From Bacteroidales bacterium (GTDB taxonomy: Bacteria; Bacteroidota; Bacteroidia; Bacteroidales; UBA932): 64,000 nucleotides of DNA. Within the stretch, counting starts at the first letter, position 1. Every line of letters begins with the position of its first letter. Shown here piece after piece: positions 35,319-43,972 of the stretch. Position numbers and translations under genes: made by a program. Where the stretch lies: positions 1 through 64,000 of the forward strand of contig JAFTDJ010000025.1 in assembly GCA_017454265.1 (NCBI GenBank), written 5' to 3'. The notes under the pieces were generated by a model. That model was not told the origin of the DNA, ran no database searches, and saw only the letters and a list, made by a program, of their open reading frames with translations.

Positions 35319-36965
35319 CTACAGACCTATGGTCTTGAAGAAATCGTTGCCTTTGTCGTCAACCAGGATAAAGGCCGGGAAGTCTTCTACGCGTATCTTC
35401 CATATGGCTTCCATGCCAAGTTCGGGATACTCGACGCACTCTATGCTGCGGATGCTGCTCTGGGAGAGGACGGCTGCCACTCCGCCGATGGTGCCGAGGT
35501 AAAAGCCTCCGTGCTTTCTGCAGGCGTCGGTCACCTGCTGTGTGCGGTTACCCTTGGCTATCATCACAAGAGATGCACCATTTGCCTGGAACTCATCTAC
35601 ATACGGGTCCATACGGTTGGCGGTGGTAGGGCCCATTGAGCCGCAGGGGTAGCCCTCAGGAGTCTTTGCGGGACCGGCGTACAGGACGGGATGGTCCTTG
35701 AAGTACTGCGGCAGGCCTTCACCTGCATCCAGACGAGCCTTGAGCTTGGCGTGGGCGATGTCGCGTGCGACGATGATGGTTCCGTTGAGGCTGACGCGGG
35801 TGCTGACGGGATACTTGGTCAGTTCGGCGCGCACGGCGTCGATGCCCTTGTCGAGGTCTATGACGATGCCCTTCGGGCCCTCGCCGGGACGGCGGAGTTC
35901 TTCAGGGATGAGCTCGGTGGGATTGGTGTCCATCTTCTCTATCCATACTCCGTCTGCATTGATCTTGCTCTTGATATTGCGGTCTGCACTGCAGCTTACG
36001 CCCATTCCGATGGGACAGCTGGCACCGTGGCGCGGCAGCCTGATGACGCGGATGTCGTGGGCCAGGTACTTGCCGCCGAACTGGGCGCCAAGGCCGATTT
36101 TCTGCGATTCCTTGAGGAGTTTTTCTTCCAAGTCCAAGTCGCGGAAGGCACGGCCGGTTTCGTCTCCGGTAGTGGGCAGGCTGTCGTAGAACTTAATGCT
36201 GGCAAGCTTTACGGTGAGAAGGTTCTTCTCTGCGCTGGTACCGCCGATTACGAAGGCGATATGGTAGGGCGGACAAGCAGCCGTGCCCAGGCTCTTCATC
36301 TTTTCTACGAGGAACGGAAGAAGCGTGCCCTCATTCTGGATGGTGGCCTTGGTCATAGGATAGAAGTAGGTCTTGTTGGCGCTTCCGCCTCCCTTTGCAA
36401 CCATGACGAAGCGGTATTCGTCGCCCTGAGTGGCCTCAATGTCTATCTGGGCGGGAAGGTTGCATTTGGTGTTTACCTCGTTGTACATATCCAGCGGAGC
36501 GTTCTGGCTGTAGCGGAGATTCTCCTGGGTGTAGCAGTTGAACACGCCTCGGCTCAGGGCCTCTTCGTCTTCGAAATCGGTCCACACTCTCTGGCCTTTT
36601 TCGCCGTGGATGATGGCGGTGCCGGTATCCTGGCAGAAAGGGAGCACGCCCTTTACGGAAGTCTCGGCGTTGCGCAGGAACTGCAGGGCAACGTATGTGT
36701 CGTTCTCGGAGGCTTCGGGATCGTGCAGGATTTTAGCCACCTGCTCGTTGTGGGCGCGGCGAAGCATGAACTGGCAGTCGTGGAAAGACTGCTGGGCAAC
36801 GAGGGTGAGGGCCTCTGGACTCACCTCGAGGACGGTCTTGCCGCCGCAGCCGCAATGGCCGCCCAGCTTGACGCTCTTCACAAGTTTTTCTGATCCGGGA
36901 ATCTTGTAATACTCAGTGGTGTCGGGGCCGAGCTGGAACATCGGCGCGTACTTGAAATCAGGCAT
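35319..36965 (-). CDS. fumA: Class I (Fe-S) fumarate hydratase
   Basis: 548 residues; interconverts fumarate and malate with an oxygen-sensitive [4Fe-4S] cluster, as expected for an anaerobe that uses the reductive branch to succinate. The protein starts [20 protein letters not shown]. Candidate cluster Cys residues lie in [21 protein letters not shown] and [15 protein letters not shown]. The alpha/beta parts typical of FumA/FumB are fused in one chain, with [15 protein letters not shown] in the C-terminal domain, and the length matches E. coli FumA (548). It leads the fum-asmA-serB group. A 26-base gap separates it from the AbiEii-like gene upstream. Confidence 0.95.
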   Translation of the reverse strand: MPDFKYAPMFQLGPDTTEYYKIPGSEKLVKSVKLGGHCGCGGKTVLEVSPEALTLVAQQSFHDCQFMLRRAHNEQVAKILHDPEASENDTYVALQFLRNAETSVKGVLPFCQDTGTAIIHGEKGQRVWTDFEDEEALSRGVFNCYTQENLRYSQNAPLDMYNEVNTKCNLPAQIDIEATQGDEYRFVMVAKGGGSANKTYFYPMTKATIQNEGTLLPFLVEKMKSLGTAACPPYHIAFVIGGTSAEKNLLTVKLASIKFYDSLPTTGDETGRAFRDLDLEEKLLKESQKIGLGAQFGGKYLAHDIRVIRLPRHGASCPIGMGVSCSADRNIKSKINADGVWIEKMDTNPTELIPEELRRPGEGPKGIVIDLDKGIDAVRAELTKYPVSTRVSLNGTIIVARDIAHAKLKARLDAGEGLPQYFKDHPVLYAGPAKTPEGYPCGSMGPTTANRMDPYVDEFQANGASLVMIAKGNRTQQVTDACRKHGGFYLGTIGGVAAVLSQSSIRSIECVEYPELGMEAIWKIRVEDFPAFILVDDKGNDFFKTIGL

Positions 36966-36991
36966 TTTGTTGTATTGCTTTATTAATTGTC

Positions 36992-37435
36992 TTACAGTTT
37001 GGCAACCTCTTGCCGGAGGAGAAAAAAGAGGTCGATGAAGTCCTTTTTCGTGCCGCGGCCAACAACTGCAGCGATTTTCATCGCAGCAATATCCTTTATA
37101 CCTGCAAGGGTAATAGCATCCTCTTCAACAGGCTTGTCAATCCATTCATACTTGTAATTGACGATGTCCACCTTAATACCGTCAATCAGATAAATATTGA
37201 TGTTTTTGGATTCTTTGACCACAGTGAGCGAATGGTCATATGACAGAGTATCCCGCAGCTCTTCTGAACTGGCATTGATGGATCCGAAAAAATCCAAGTC
37301 TACAGACTTGCGATGCCCTAATTGCAGGGCAAGAGCCGTCCCTCCCACGAGACGTGATTCTTTCAAGATGGGCAAATCCTGCAGCTGTTTCAGAAGTTGC
37401 AGTGTTCCGGGTTCGATTGTCTGGTACTGAAACAT
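36992..37435 (-). CDS. Compact AbiEii-like nucleotidyltransferase (putative toxin)
   Basis: 147 residues with the nucleotidyltransferase-fold signature [20 protein letters not shown] (GG at 31-32, D46xD48), typical of AbiEii/AbiGii toxins. Known AbiEii toxins are roughly twice this size; here the C-terminal helical part is cut to [15 protein letters not shown], which retains the conserved KKDFIDLF segment. AbiEii of streptococci transfers nucleotides and arrests growth. The start overlaps the end of the DUF6922 gene by 46 bases, the arrangement of a toxin-antitoxin operon. Toxicity is an inference from family membership. Confidence 0.8.
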   Translation of the reverse strand: MFQYQTIEPGTLQLLKQLQDLPILKESRLVGGTALALQLGHRKSVDLDFFGSINASSEELRDTLSYDHSLTVVKESKNINIYLIDGIKVDIVNYKYEWIDKPVEEDAITLAGIKDIAAMKIAAVVGRGTKKDFIDLFFLLRQEVAKL

Positions 37436-37695
37436 CTGAATTGTTCAATGGGTGTATTTGACACTGTGCTGATGAAAGAAAGGGCGCGAGGCTCCAGCGA
37501 ACGCAGGTTCTTTGTAACCTCTACTATTTTATCCATGCCATAGTAGTCCAAAATAAGACGCCAATCCCCAATCTGGCCATATTCCAACACCCTGCGAATC
37601 ACATACGGTGAATGGGCCGACAGGTCGATGCTGTTCCTGTCTACATCCCAAAAGATATAGTCAGAAAAGCGTTGTATGCATTCTTTCATAGACAT
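37390..37695 (-). CDS. DUF6922-like small protein, putative antitoxin
   Basis: 101 residues. FSDYIFWDVDRNSIDLSAHS, VIRRVLEYGQIGDWRLILDYY, and [16 protein letters not shown] near the end match small Bacteroidota proteins encoded just upstream of AbiEii-like genes (DUF6922). It is much smaller than the classical AbiEi antitoxin and lacks its obvious winged-helix. The -7 box at 37701-37708 would start transcription near 37694, so the second Met (ATG at 37689) may be the true start. The 46-base overlap with the toxin gene ties the two together. The antitoxin role is inferred from this arrangement. Confidence 0.7.
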   Translation of the reverse strand: MSMKECIQRFSDYIFWDVDRNSIDLSAHSPYVIRRVLEYGQIGDWRLILDYYGMDKIVEVTKNLRSLEPRALSFISTVSNTPIEQFRCFSTRQSNPEHCNF

Positions 37696-37700
37696 CGGTA

Positions 37701-37708
37701 CAAAAGTA
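37701..37708 (-). promoter_or_regulatory. -7 box of the DUF6922/AbiEii-like pair
   Basis: TACTTTTG on the minus strand fits TAnnTTTG and ends 5 bases upstream of the first candidate ATG of the DUF6922-like gene. No clear -33 element is visible. Confidence 0.5.
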
Positions 37709-37776
37709 ATAAAAAAAGCGGGAAAATCGAAACGCTCCGGGTCTAGTTTGGCGCGTTTGGAAAGTTAAGGCATCAG

Positions 37777-38166
37777 GTGACTGGGTGTTATTTCAAGTCA
37801 ATCACTTTCAGAATAAACAAAAATGAGTATTGGCTCAAATACTCTCGTTATATTACGTTGCAGGCATTGCGTGCAATGGACGAGCAATCGGTCACTCAAG
37901 CGGAACTTGCCAAGCGTATGGGCTGTACTCAGCAGTATGTTTCCAACTTGTTGAAAGGAAGTTCAAACATGACGCTTGAAACCATTGCCCGCCTGGAAAA
38001 CGCCTTGGGCATCGACCTTGTCAAATCGGCCCTGTCCTACGTTAGCGGGTATAGCCCCATTCCTTCTTCACATCAGCACTATTTAAGCGACTCTGCCGGG
38101 GAAGGAACCAGTCCGGACGTTAAAACCAGTCACCTTGTAGATGGGCATAAGACGCAGAAGAAATAA
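37777..38166 (+). CDS. XRE-family helix-turn-helix regulator
   Basis: Up to 129 residues. The HTH lies at about 38-85: VTQAELAKRMGCTQQYVSNL and LLKGSSNMTLETIARLENAL. LKYSRYITLQALRAM before it matches the N-terminal helix of HigA-like or stand-alone XRE regulators of Bacteroidota. The only in-frame start is GTG at 37777, so the exact N-terminus is unsure; translation could begin further in. It is divergent from the AbiEii-like pair and may regulate it or the neighbouring ATPase. No toxin partner is encoded next to it on the plus strand. Confidence 0.75.
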   Translation: MTGCYFKSITFRINKNEYWLKYSRYITLQALRAMDEQSVTQAELAKRMGCTQQYVSNLLKGSSNMTLETIARLENALGIDLVKSALSYVSGYSPIPSSHQHYLSDSAGEGTSPDVKTSHLVDGHKTQKK

Positions 38167-38276
38167 GTCTCTCGTAAGAAAAGAAAAAAAACGGATTCAT
38201 CACCAGCACACAGGTCTGGGAGAGGAGCTACCGGGGCTGCACTACAAAAGTATGAAAAATACACTAAAAGTCAGAT

Positions 38277-38316
38277 CTGTATCAAACGGTGAGTATGATT
38301 CTTAAAATCTGTCATT
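38277..38316 (+). repeat. Left copy of a perfect 40-bp direct repeat
   Basis: Begins CTGTATCAAACGG and ends TTAAAATCTGTCATT. It is identical over 40 bases to 39581-39620, with mismatches on both sides of the match. The two copies flank a single ATPase gene. The 110 bases between the XRE stop and this copy hold nothing else recognised. Confidence 0.97.
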
Positions 38317-38341
38317 ATGATGATGTATTACAATTGTTTAC

Positions 38342-39469
38342 TTATAATGTAAATAATCTTTTGAGCCAAAGCTTCAGGACAGGATCTCCTAGGATGATCC
38401 CTTCTGGTGTGAACTCGACCAGTTCTTTATCAATCATGGATTGTTTTAGCCGGGTAATATTGGAAGCCGAGCCCAAATTGTATTGGTCACGAACGGACGC
38501 TTCCCCAAACCCGCTTGATACGCCATCCATTATGGCACGCAGGAAGTTCAACTGGTACGTGGTGAGGGATTGGGTCTGCTCTATAAACGCATTGCTGTTC
38601 TGGGCCAGTAAATCATCCACTGCCCGGCCGAAAGACTCCTCGGTAACGTCGTCACCGGAAAGTAGCAGTACAGAATAGGCCAGCTGTTGGACATATGAAG
38701 CCTGGTAGTCAACAGTCTCGCAGATCCGCTTAACGAATACCTCGTCAATCTGTTTTCCAAAGGTTTTGAAACGGCCTTGAATATACGGAGTCCACGTCTG
38801 CAGCGGAATGGGTTCCAAATTGAGCACTTCCCCGAATTTGTAGAAGGGATAACTCTTTTTCAGAAACAGTTTGGTCATCATATGCAGTTTGCTGCCATAT
38901 AGGCAGTATGAAACATGCTTTTGATGTTGCCAGACCCCGCGGAGTCTTTTTTGAACTTCAAGCGAGTTCGGGAACTCCCCCACCTGTTGGAACTCGTCAA
39001 TGCATATGACGAGCTCACATTTCTTTCGCTCGGCAATTATCTCCGGGAGTGAGAGAACCTCTTGAGGAGAATGTGTTTTGGGTGTAATTCCCAGTGAGAC
39101 AGAATATTCTGCTCCAGGTTCAGGAGAAACGGACAGTTTCGGAATAAGCCTTTCAATAAATCCTTTGGCCAATTCATACCATTCCTCTACTTTTGATGCG
39201 GTTTGTTTGAGAATAACGGAAGAGAAGGTGTTGTAAAAATCATATTCGCTGCGGCAAGCGAAAATATCCATCTGGATAATGATACGCTCATTAATATTTG
39301 CGCGGCCGGCAACACGTTTGACAAGTGAAGTCTTCCCCCATCTTCTTGGAGACATTAAAACCGTATTTACGCCATATTTGAAATTAGATTCCAAACGGGC
39401 GGATTCTTTCTCCCGCCCGATGAAATATGTGTCTTCTGCCGGTACTCCGAAAACAAATGGTTGCTCCAT
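38342..39469 (-). CDS. AAA family ATPase (ATPase_2-like)
   Basis: 375 residues from the ATG at 39469; a longer reading to 39487 begins inside the promoter. Walker A is the variant SPRRWGKTS at 40-48, Walker B is LVICIDEFQQ at 153-162, and the C-terminal part (about 280-375) has winged-helix-like segments (SNITRLKQSMIDKELVEFT). This is the ATPase_2/archaeal ATPase type, widely scattered in Bacteroidota and archaea with no firmly known function. The gene stands alone between perfect 40-bp repeats and under three palindromic repeats, and it is somewhat richer in AT than its neighbours, which suggests transfer. It could be a selfish or defence-related element. Confidence 0.85.
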   Translation of the reverse strand: MEQPFVFGVPAEDTYFIGREKESARLESNFKYGVNTVLMSPRRWGKTSLVKRVAGRANINERIIIQMDIFACRSEYDFYNTFSSVILKQTASKVEEWYELAKGFIERLIPKLSVSPEPGAEYSVSLGITPKTHSPQEVLSLPEIIAERKKCELVICIDEFQQVGEFPNSLEVQKRLRGVWQHQKHVSYCLYGSKLHMMTKLFLKKSYPFYKFGEVLNLEPIPLQTWTPYIQGRFKTFGKQIDEVFVKRICETVDYQASYVQQLAYSVLLLSGDDVTEESFGRAVDDLLAQNSNAFIEQTQSLTTYQLNFLRAIMDGVSSGFGEASVRDQYNLGSASNITRLKQSMIDKELVEFTPEGIILGDPVLKLWLKRLFTL

Positions 39470-39484
39470 ACAGCGTTGTTTTCG

Positions 39485-39492
39485 CAAATATA
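39485..39492 (-). promoter_or_regulatory. -7 box of the ATPase gene
   Basis: TATATTTG on the minus strand ends 15 bases before the ATG at 39469. The palindromic repeats at 39510-39553 cover the -33 side, where a bound protein would block or aid polymerase. Confidence 0.65.
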
Positions 39493-39509
39493 AAACAATA
39501 TTTTTACAT

Positions 39510-39553
39510 ACACAAGTTTGTATTACACAATATTGTGTTACACAAGCTTGTGT
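39510..39553. repeat. Three 15-bp-period palindromic repeats (putative operators)
   Basis: ACACAAGTTTGTAT (39510-39523), ACACAATATTGTGT (39525-39538) and ACACAAGCTTGTGT (39540-39553) start exactly 15 bases apart. The second and third are perfect palindromes; the first is imperfect. They lie 18 bases upstream of the ATPase -7 box, in the place of operator or iteron sites. A period of 15 bases does not keep sites on one helix face, so each dimer would sit about 150 degrees apart. Confidence 0.85.
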
Positions 39554-39580
39554 GTCATTGACAAAGCTTTATTGAGGCTG

Positions 39581-39620
39581 CTGTATCAAACGGTGAGTAT
39601 GATTCTTAAAATCTGTCATT
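39581..39620 (+). repeat. Right copy of the perfect 40-bp direct repeat
   Basis: Identical to 38277-38316 over 40 bases. Together the copies bound a unit of about 1.34 kb that holds only the ATPase gene and its promoter repeats. No recombinase is encoded inside. Confidence 0.97.
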
Positions 39621-39668
39621 CACGACACAGTTAATTGTTGTAATAATAAACGCAGAAATGAGCGCATA

Positions 39669-40736
39669 TTATTGATTCATTAAAAACTCTTTCATGAAAG
39701 CGTTGATATCGCCGTCCAGGACGCCCTGTGTGTCGGCAGTTTCCCATCCGGTGCGCAGGTCCTTGACCATTTTGTAAGGGTGCAGCACGTAAGAGCGTAT
39801 CTGGCTGCCCCATTCTATGCGCTTCTTCTGGCCTTCCAGCTCCGCCTGCTTCTCCTGACGCTTCTTGAGCTCTATGTCGTAGAGGCGGGACTTGAGTATG
39901 AGCAGGGCCCGCTGGCGGTTGTCCTGCTGGCTGCGGGTCTCGGTGTTTTCCACCGTGATGCCGGTGGGAATATGGCGCACACGAACTCCGGTCTCCACTT
40001 TGTTGACGTTCTGCCCGCCGTGTCCGCCGCTGCGGAACGTATCCCACTCGATATCGGAAGGGTTGATTTCTATGTTTATGGTGTCGTCTACCAAGGGATA
40101 CACAAAGACGCTGCTGAAAGTTGTCTGGCGTTTGCCCTGTGCGTTGAAGGGCGAAATGCGCACCAGCCGGTGGACTCCGGACTCGGCCTTCAGGTAACCG
40201 TAGGCGTAATCACCCTCATACTGTATGGTGCAGGACTTGATTCCGGCCTCGTCTCCCTCTATGAGTTCGGTAACCGTCATTTTGTAGCCGTTGCGCTCGC
40301 CCCAACGCTGGTACATGCGCATGAGCATGGCGCTCCAGTCGTTCGCCTCGGTACCGCCGGCGCCGGAATTTATCGTGAGCACGGCTCCAAGGTTGTCCCC
40401 TTCGGCGCCCAGCATATTCTTAAGTTCCAGGTCTTCGAGGGCGCTTTTAGCATCAGCGTACGCGACATCGGTGTCGGGGCCTTCAGGGTCCAGCTCCAGC
40501 AGCACGTCAAGGTCCTCGACCTGCGAGTGCAGTTTGTCGTAGGCAGTTACCCACGCCTTGACGGAGTTCAGCTTTTTAAGAAAGAGTTCCGCCTCCTTGG
40601 GGTCGTCCCAGAAACCCGGAGCCTGGCTCTTGGCCTCTCCCTCGGCCACTTCTTCCCTCTTCGTGTCTATCTTGAGGTATTTCCGGAGGGCCTCCGTACG
40701 CTGCCCCAACTCCTTCACTTGTTCCTGAGTAATCAT
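39669..40736 (-). CDS. prfB: Peptide chain release factor 2, no programmed frameshift
   Basis: 355 residues; recognises UAA/UGA and triggers peptide release on the ribosome. The stop-codon recognition tripeptide is SPF at 195-197 (LVRISPFNAQG), and the catalytic GGQ lies at 240-242 (SGGHGGQNVNKVETG). Unlike E. coli and many other bacteria, the N-terminal part (LRKYLKIDTKREEV) is one continuous frame: the codons around residue 21 are TAC CTC AAG ATA, without CTT-TGA. Autoregulation by +1 frameshifting is therefore absent. It has its own promoter (40758-40765). Confidence 0.97.
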   Translation of the reverse strand: MITQEQVKELGQRTEALRKYLKIDTKREEVAEGEAKSQAPGFWDDPKEAELFLKKLNSVKAWVTAYDKLHSQVEDLDVLLELDPEGPDTDVAYADAKSALEDLELKNMLGAEGDNLGAVLTINSGAGGTEANDWSAMLMRMYQRWGERNGYKMTVTELIEGDEAGIKSCTIQYEGDYAYGYLKAESGVHRLVRISPFNAQGKRQTTFSSVFVYPLVDDTINIEINPSDIEWDTFRSGGHGGQNVNKVETGVRVRHIPTGITVENTETRSQQDNRQRALLILKSRLYDIELKKRQEKQAELEGQKKRIEWGSQIRSYVLHPYKMVKDLRTGWETADTQGVLDGDINAFMKEFLMNQ

Positions 40737-40757
40737 TTTGCTTCAGTGTTAAGATTA

Positions 40758-40765
40758 CAAATATA
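40758..40765 (-). promoter_or_regulatory. -7 box of prfB
   Basis: TATATTTG on the minus strand, 21 bases upstream of the prfB ATG; no clear -33 TTG. Confidence 0.55.
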
Positions 40766-40835
40766 GCAAAAAAGTTTTAGCGTACTATACGCATTCCGCA
40801 TCTATCTATTATTCATGCACTTGCGTATTCCAGGC

Positions 40836-40852
40836 GGGGGGATTTTGCCCCC
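40836..40852 (-). terminator. GC hairpin after the cytidylate-kinase-like gene
   Basis: On the minus strand GGGGG and CCCCCC flank a loop of about 6 bases, 53 bases after the stop at 40906. There is no T-run, so it may only be a weak terminator at the end of the nrnA-to-kinase group. The rest of 40766-40905 shows nothing else. Confidence 0.35.
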
Positions 40853-40905
40853 ACTCGACGGAAATAACATCCTGATAACCAAGGTCTTACAAAAAAGGAA
40901 GCAGC

Positions 40906-41520
40906 TCAGATTTTACCGCAGCCACGGCCGAAGCTGACGATAAGCTCCGCGGTGAAGTCTATGCCCAGGATTGAGGAGTCGACGCAGAGGTCGTAGTTGG
41001 CGGCCACGCCCCAGTTGTTTCCGAAGGTGATGAGGTTGTAGTAGTCCCGGCGGGACTTGTCCATCTTGTGGATAAGGGTTTCGGCCTCCTCCGGGCTGAT
41101 TGAGCGGCGCTCTGCAATCCTGGCTTTCCTGGCTTTCAGGGGCGCGCAGATGAAAACGTCCAGTGTGTCCATATCCCTCAGCACATAGTCGGATGCCCGT
41201 CCCACGAAGATGGCGCTGCCCCTCTGGGCTATGTCCAGAATCGCCTCGCTCTGGATGCGGAACAACTCGTTGTCGTCCAGTACATTGCTGGAGTTATGCC
41301 AGAAGCGCGCTCCGTCCAGGAGATTGCCAAGGCCAAAGAAACGCCTGCGCTCGTCGGATTTCTGCAGGACTTCCGGGCTCAAACCGCTTTTCTTAGCGGC
41401 GCTTTCCAGCAATTCGTGGTCGTAAACAGGAATGCCGAGGAGATTGCTGATGGCACTTGCCACGCTCTTGCCGCCGCTGCCGAACTGCCGGCCGACAGTT
41501 ATCAGAGTATGCTTTTCCAT
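40906..41520 (-). CDS. Cytidylate kinase-like family protein
   Basis: 204 residues with an N-terminal P-loop-like motif, ITVGRQFGSGGKSVASAISN (GSGGKS at 14-19), then IPVYDHELLESAAKKSGL, FVGRASDYVLRD, and FICAPLKARKARIAERRSIS followed by MDKSRRDYYN. This is the cytidylate-kinase-like family common in Bacteroidota and Firmicutes; whether it phosphorylates CMP or another substrate is not established. The true Cmk is likely elsewhere. It is the last gene of the nrnA-FKBP-MATE-kinase group, 3 bases after the MATE gene. Confidence 0.85.
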   Translation of the reverse strand: MEKHTLITVGRQFGSGGKSVASAISNLLGIPVYDHELLESAAKKSGLSPEVLQKSDERRRFFGLGNLLDGARFWHNSSNVLDDNELFRIQSEAILDIAQRGSAIFVGRASDYVLRDMDTLDVFICAPLKARKARIAERRSISPEEAETLIHKMDKSRRDYYNLITFGNNWGVAANYDLCVDSSILGIDFTAELIVSFGRGCGKI

Positions 41521-41523
41521 AGG

Positions 41524-42918
41524 CTATACAGCACCGCCCAGCGACGATGCGTCGTCACCGTCGTTGAGGCGTTTGAATTTATTGAAAATGTTTATGATAA
41601 GTATGGCGGACACGATAACGTTGAGCGTGTCGGAAATCGGAAAACTGATCCAGACGCCCGTTTCCTGCATCCACAGGGGAAGGGTATAGATAAGGGGAAG
41701 GAGGAAAATGAGCTGACGCGAAAGCGACAGGAATATGGACTTTTTGACCATACCCAGGCATTGGAAGAAATTGCCGGACGCCATGCCGAAGCCGACCAGG
41801 GCGAAGCCCGAATTCATAACCCTGAGGCCCTTTGAAGCAAGGCCGACCCGCTCGTTGTCGTTGGTGAAAAGGCGTACAGCCACCTCCGGGATGAACATAG
41901 ATATGAGAAAGCAGAGCGAAGTCACCAGCACCTCCCACTTTGCCGTGAGCCAGAACACCTCGCGCACGCGCTTGTACTGGCGGGCGCCGTAATTATAGCC
42001 GGCTATAGGCTGGAGACCCTGATTGAAACCCATACACACCATCGCGAACAGCATGGTAAAGCGGTTCACTATGCCGTAGGCCCCGATTGCGAGGTCGCCG
42101 CCGTACTTTCGCAACTGCTGGTTCACGAACAGTGCCACAAGACTGGCGGCAATGTTCATCAGGAAAGGTCCCACTCCTATGGCAAGAGACTGCCAGGCAA
42201 TCTTTCCGTTAAGCTGGAAAACGGGCCTGGTGAAGTGGAGGAAATGCCTTTTGTCTGCCAGGAAATTGAAAGTATATATGAGCGCCAGAATCTGGCAGAT
42301 GACCGTTGCAAGGGCCGCTCCTTTAATGCCCATCCCGAAGCCGAAAATGAAGATGGGGTCCAGGACGGCGTTGGAAATAACAGTGAACAGCGTCAGTCCC
42401 ATAGCGGTCTTCGGGTGCCCGGATGAGCGTATGATGCCGTTGAAGCCGTGCAGCAGATGCGTGAAAGTGTTGCCGAGGAGAATGATGGTCATATAATCCC
42501 TGGCGTAGGGGATGGTATTCTCGCTGGCTCCAAAGAAATAGAGTATCGGGTCCAGGAACGCCAGGGCGACCACCGTAAACAGCAGGCCTACGGCCACATT
42601 AAGGGTGAGGGTATTGGAAAGCACCTTGCCCGCAGCCTCGTAGTTTTTCTGCCCAAGCAGGATGGAAATCAGAGTCATTGCGCCCACTCCCACGAGAGTG
42701 CCCAGCGCAATGCTTATGTTCATCAGCGGGAAGGTGACTGCAAGTCCGGAAATAGCGTACGACCCTACGTCGGAAATGTGCCCGATGTAGATGCTGTCCA
42801 CCATATTGTACAAAGAAGCCGCCGTCTGGGCGATTATGCCCGGAACGGCGAACTTGCGAAGGAGCGTGCCGATGCGTTCGGTTCCAAGCTCCAGCGGAGC
42901 GGCTGAGCCTTCTGCCAT
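41524..42918 (-). CDS. MATE family efflux transporter
   Basis: 464 residues with about twelve hydrophobic segments, an inner-membrane Na+ or H+ driven multidrug/toxin exporter. LLRKFAVPGIIAQTAASLYN, VDSIYIGHISDVGSYAISGL at the N-terminus and FMNIAASLVALFVNQQLRKY, MVCMGFNQGLQPIAGYNYGA in the second half show the two MATE repeats; the latter motif is typical of Bacteroidota MATE proteins. The substrate is unknown. It is flanked by gaps of 3 bases, so it is co-transcribed with the FKBP and kinase-like genes. Confidence 0.93.
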   Translation of the reverse strand: MAEGSAAPLELGTERIGTLLRKFAVPGIIAQTAASLYNMVDSIYIGHISDVGSYAISGLAVTFPLMNISIALGTLVGVGAMTLISILLGQKNYEAAGKVLSNTLTLNVAVGLLFTVVALAFLDPILYFFGASENTIPYARDYMTIILLGNTFTHLLHGFNGIIRSSGHPKTAMGLTLFTVISNAVLDPIFIFGFGMGIKGAALATVICQILALIYTFNFLADKRHFLHFTRPVFQLNGKIAWQSLAIGVGPFLMNIAASLVALFVNQQLRKYGGDLAIGAYGIVNRFTMLFAMVCMGFNQGLQPIAGYNYGARQYKRVREVFWLTAKWEVLVTSLCFLISMFIPEVAVRLFTNDNERVGLASKGLRVMNSGFALVGFGMASGNFFQCLGMVKKSIFLSLSRQLIFLLPLIYTLPLWMQETGVWISFPISDTLNVIVSAILIINIFNKFKRLNDGDDASSLGGAV

Positions 42919-42921
42919 TTG

Positions 42922-43971
42922 CTACGGTTTAGCTACTAATTCCACGTCGAAACGGAGCGGCGCATATGAAGGAATCACAAGGCCTGAGCCTTTGTATCCA
43001 TACCCCAGGGACTGAATGAAAATTCCGGTACCCTTCTCGCCAGCCTTCATCTTGCTCAAAGTTCGGGCAAAACCAGGGATGACTGTAGTGCTTTCGCTGC
43101 CCATGGTAATCTTGGACCAGGTATCGGAGTAGGTGATGGACACAGGCTCGTAGGTCTTGTCCCTTGAGAGACCGTAGCGTATGGCGGTGTCCCGAATAGT
43201 GGTATCGAACACCTGTCCGTTCAGCAATCTGCCGGTATAGTTGATATAAACCGTGCTGTCCTTGATTTCTTCTTCACTCGTGGGGGCGCCGGTCCGCATG
43301 TACCAGAAACCGAAGGTGCCGGAAGAGTCGGCGGCGGCCTTTGCGGGGTCTGTGCCGTAAACCGAAGGGAAACGGGCCACCAGATACCGCCCCACGGAAT
43401 CTGCGCTCCACTGCTGGATTCCCAGGAAGAAATCATCCAGCCTGATGTCTGCGATTACCGTTGTGCCTATGTCGTCGGACTTCTGTGCAAGATACTCTGC
43501 CTCAGTGTTGTAGGTATTGTATGTCTGGAGCCATCCGGGGATGATTACCGTCCTGCGCCCGCCCCTCTTCATGCCTTTGAGAACTTCCTTTATTCCGGCT
43601 GTGAGGCCGTTGGCATACCAGGTCTCCGTACCGTAATAGCAGGATTCGTCGTAACCGCCTGTCTGCTGGGCAATCCTCGCATAGGAAGATGCGCTGATTT
43701 CGTTGTACTCGTCTTTGAAGGTGTAATCGACCCTCACGTAGAGAGAGTCTTCGAAGCTCTCCAGTGCGGCTCCGCTGCCTTCTTCCTCTTCCAGTATCCA
43801 GGAGCCCAGGGAGGTCTGTTTCCAGACATATTCGGGATGGTCCTGCTTGTTGACGTGCACCCACGCCTCGAAATGCCGCTTTGCCGCGTCATTATTGCCT
43901 ACCTTGGCTGTTTTGCCGCAGGCTGCACACAGGCAGACGGCCGCGGCCGCTATGATGATAAACTTTTTCAT
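42922..43971 (-). CDS. Double FKBP-type peptidyl-prolyl isomerase lipoprotein
   Basis: 349 residues. Lipobox near Cys18 (LCAAC) predicts a lipoprotein. Two FKBP-like domains are visible: about 75-175 (DSLYVRVDYTFKDEYNEISA, IKEVLKGMKRGGRRTVIIPG) and about 250-347 (STVYINYTGRLLNGQVFDTT, KMKAGEKGTGIFIQSLGYGY). The second is the better conserved; the first lacks several active-site aromatic residues. It probably helps fold envelope proteins. It lies one base from nrnA and 3 from MATE in one operon. Confidence 0.87.
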   Translation of the reverse strand: MKKFIIIAAAAVCLCAACGKTAKVGNNDAAKRHFEAWVHVNKQDHPEYVWKQTSLGSWILEEEEGSGAALESFEDSLYVRVDYTFKDEYNEISASSYARIAQQTGGYDESCYYGTETWYANGLTAGIKEVLKGMKRGGRRTVIIPGWLQTYNTYNTEAEYLAQKSDDIGTTVIADIRLDDFFLGIQQWSADSVGRYLVARFPSVYGTDPAKAAADSSGTFGFWYMRTGAPTSEEEIKDSTVYINYTGRLLNGQVFDTTIRDTAIRYGLSRDKTYEPVSITYSDTWSKITMGSESTTVIPGFARTLSKMKAGEKGTGIFIQSLGYGYKGSGLVIPSYAPLRFDVELVAKP

Positions 43972-43972
43972 T

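Noticed and set aside
37777-38166. XRE gene as the antitoxin half of a HigBA pair
   Set aside because: No HigB-like toxin frame lies beside it; it is treated as a stand-alone regulator.
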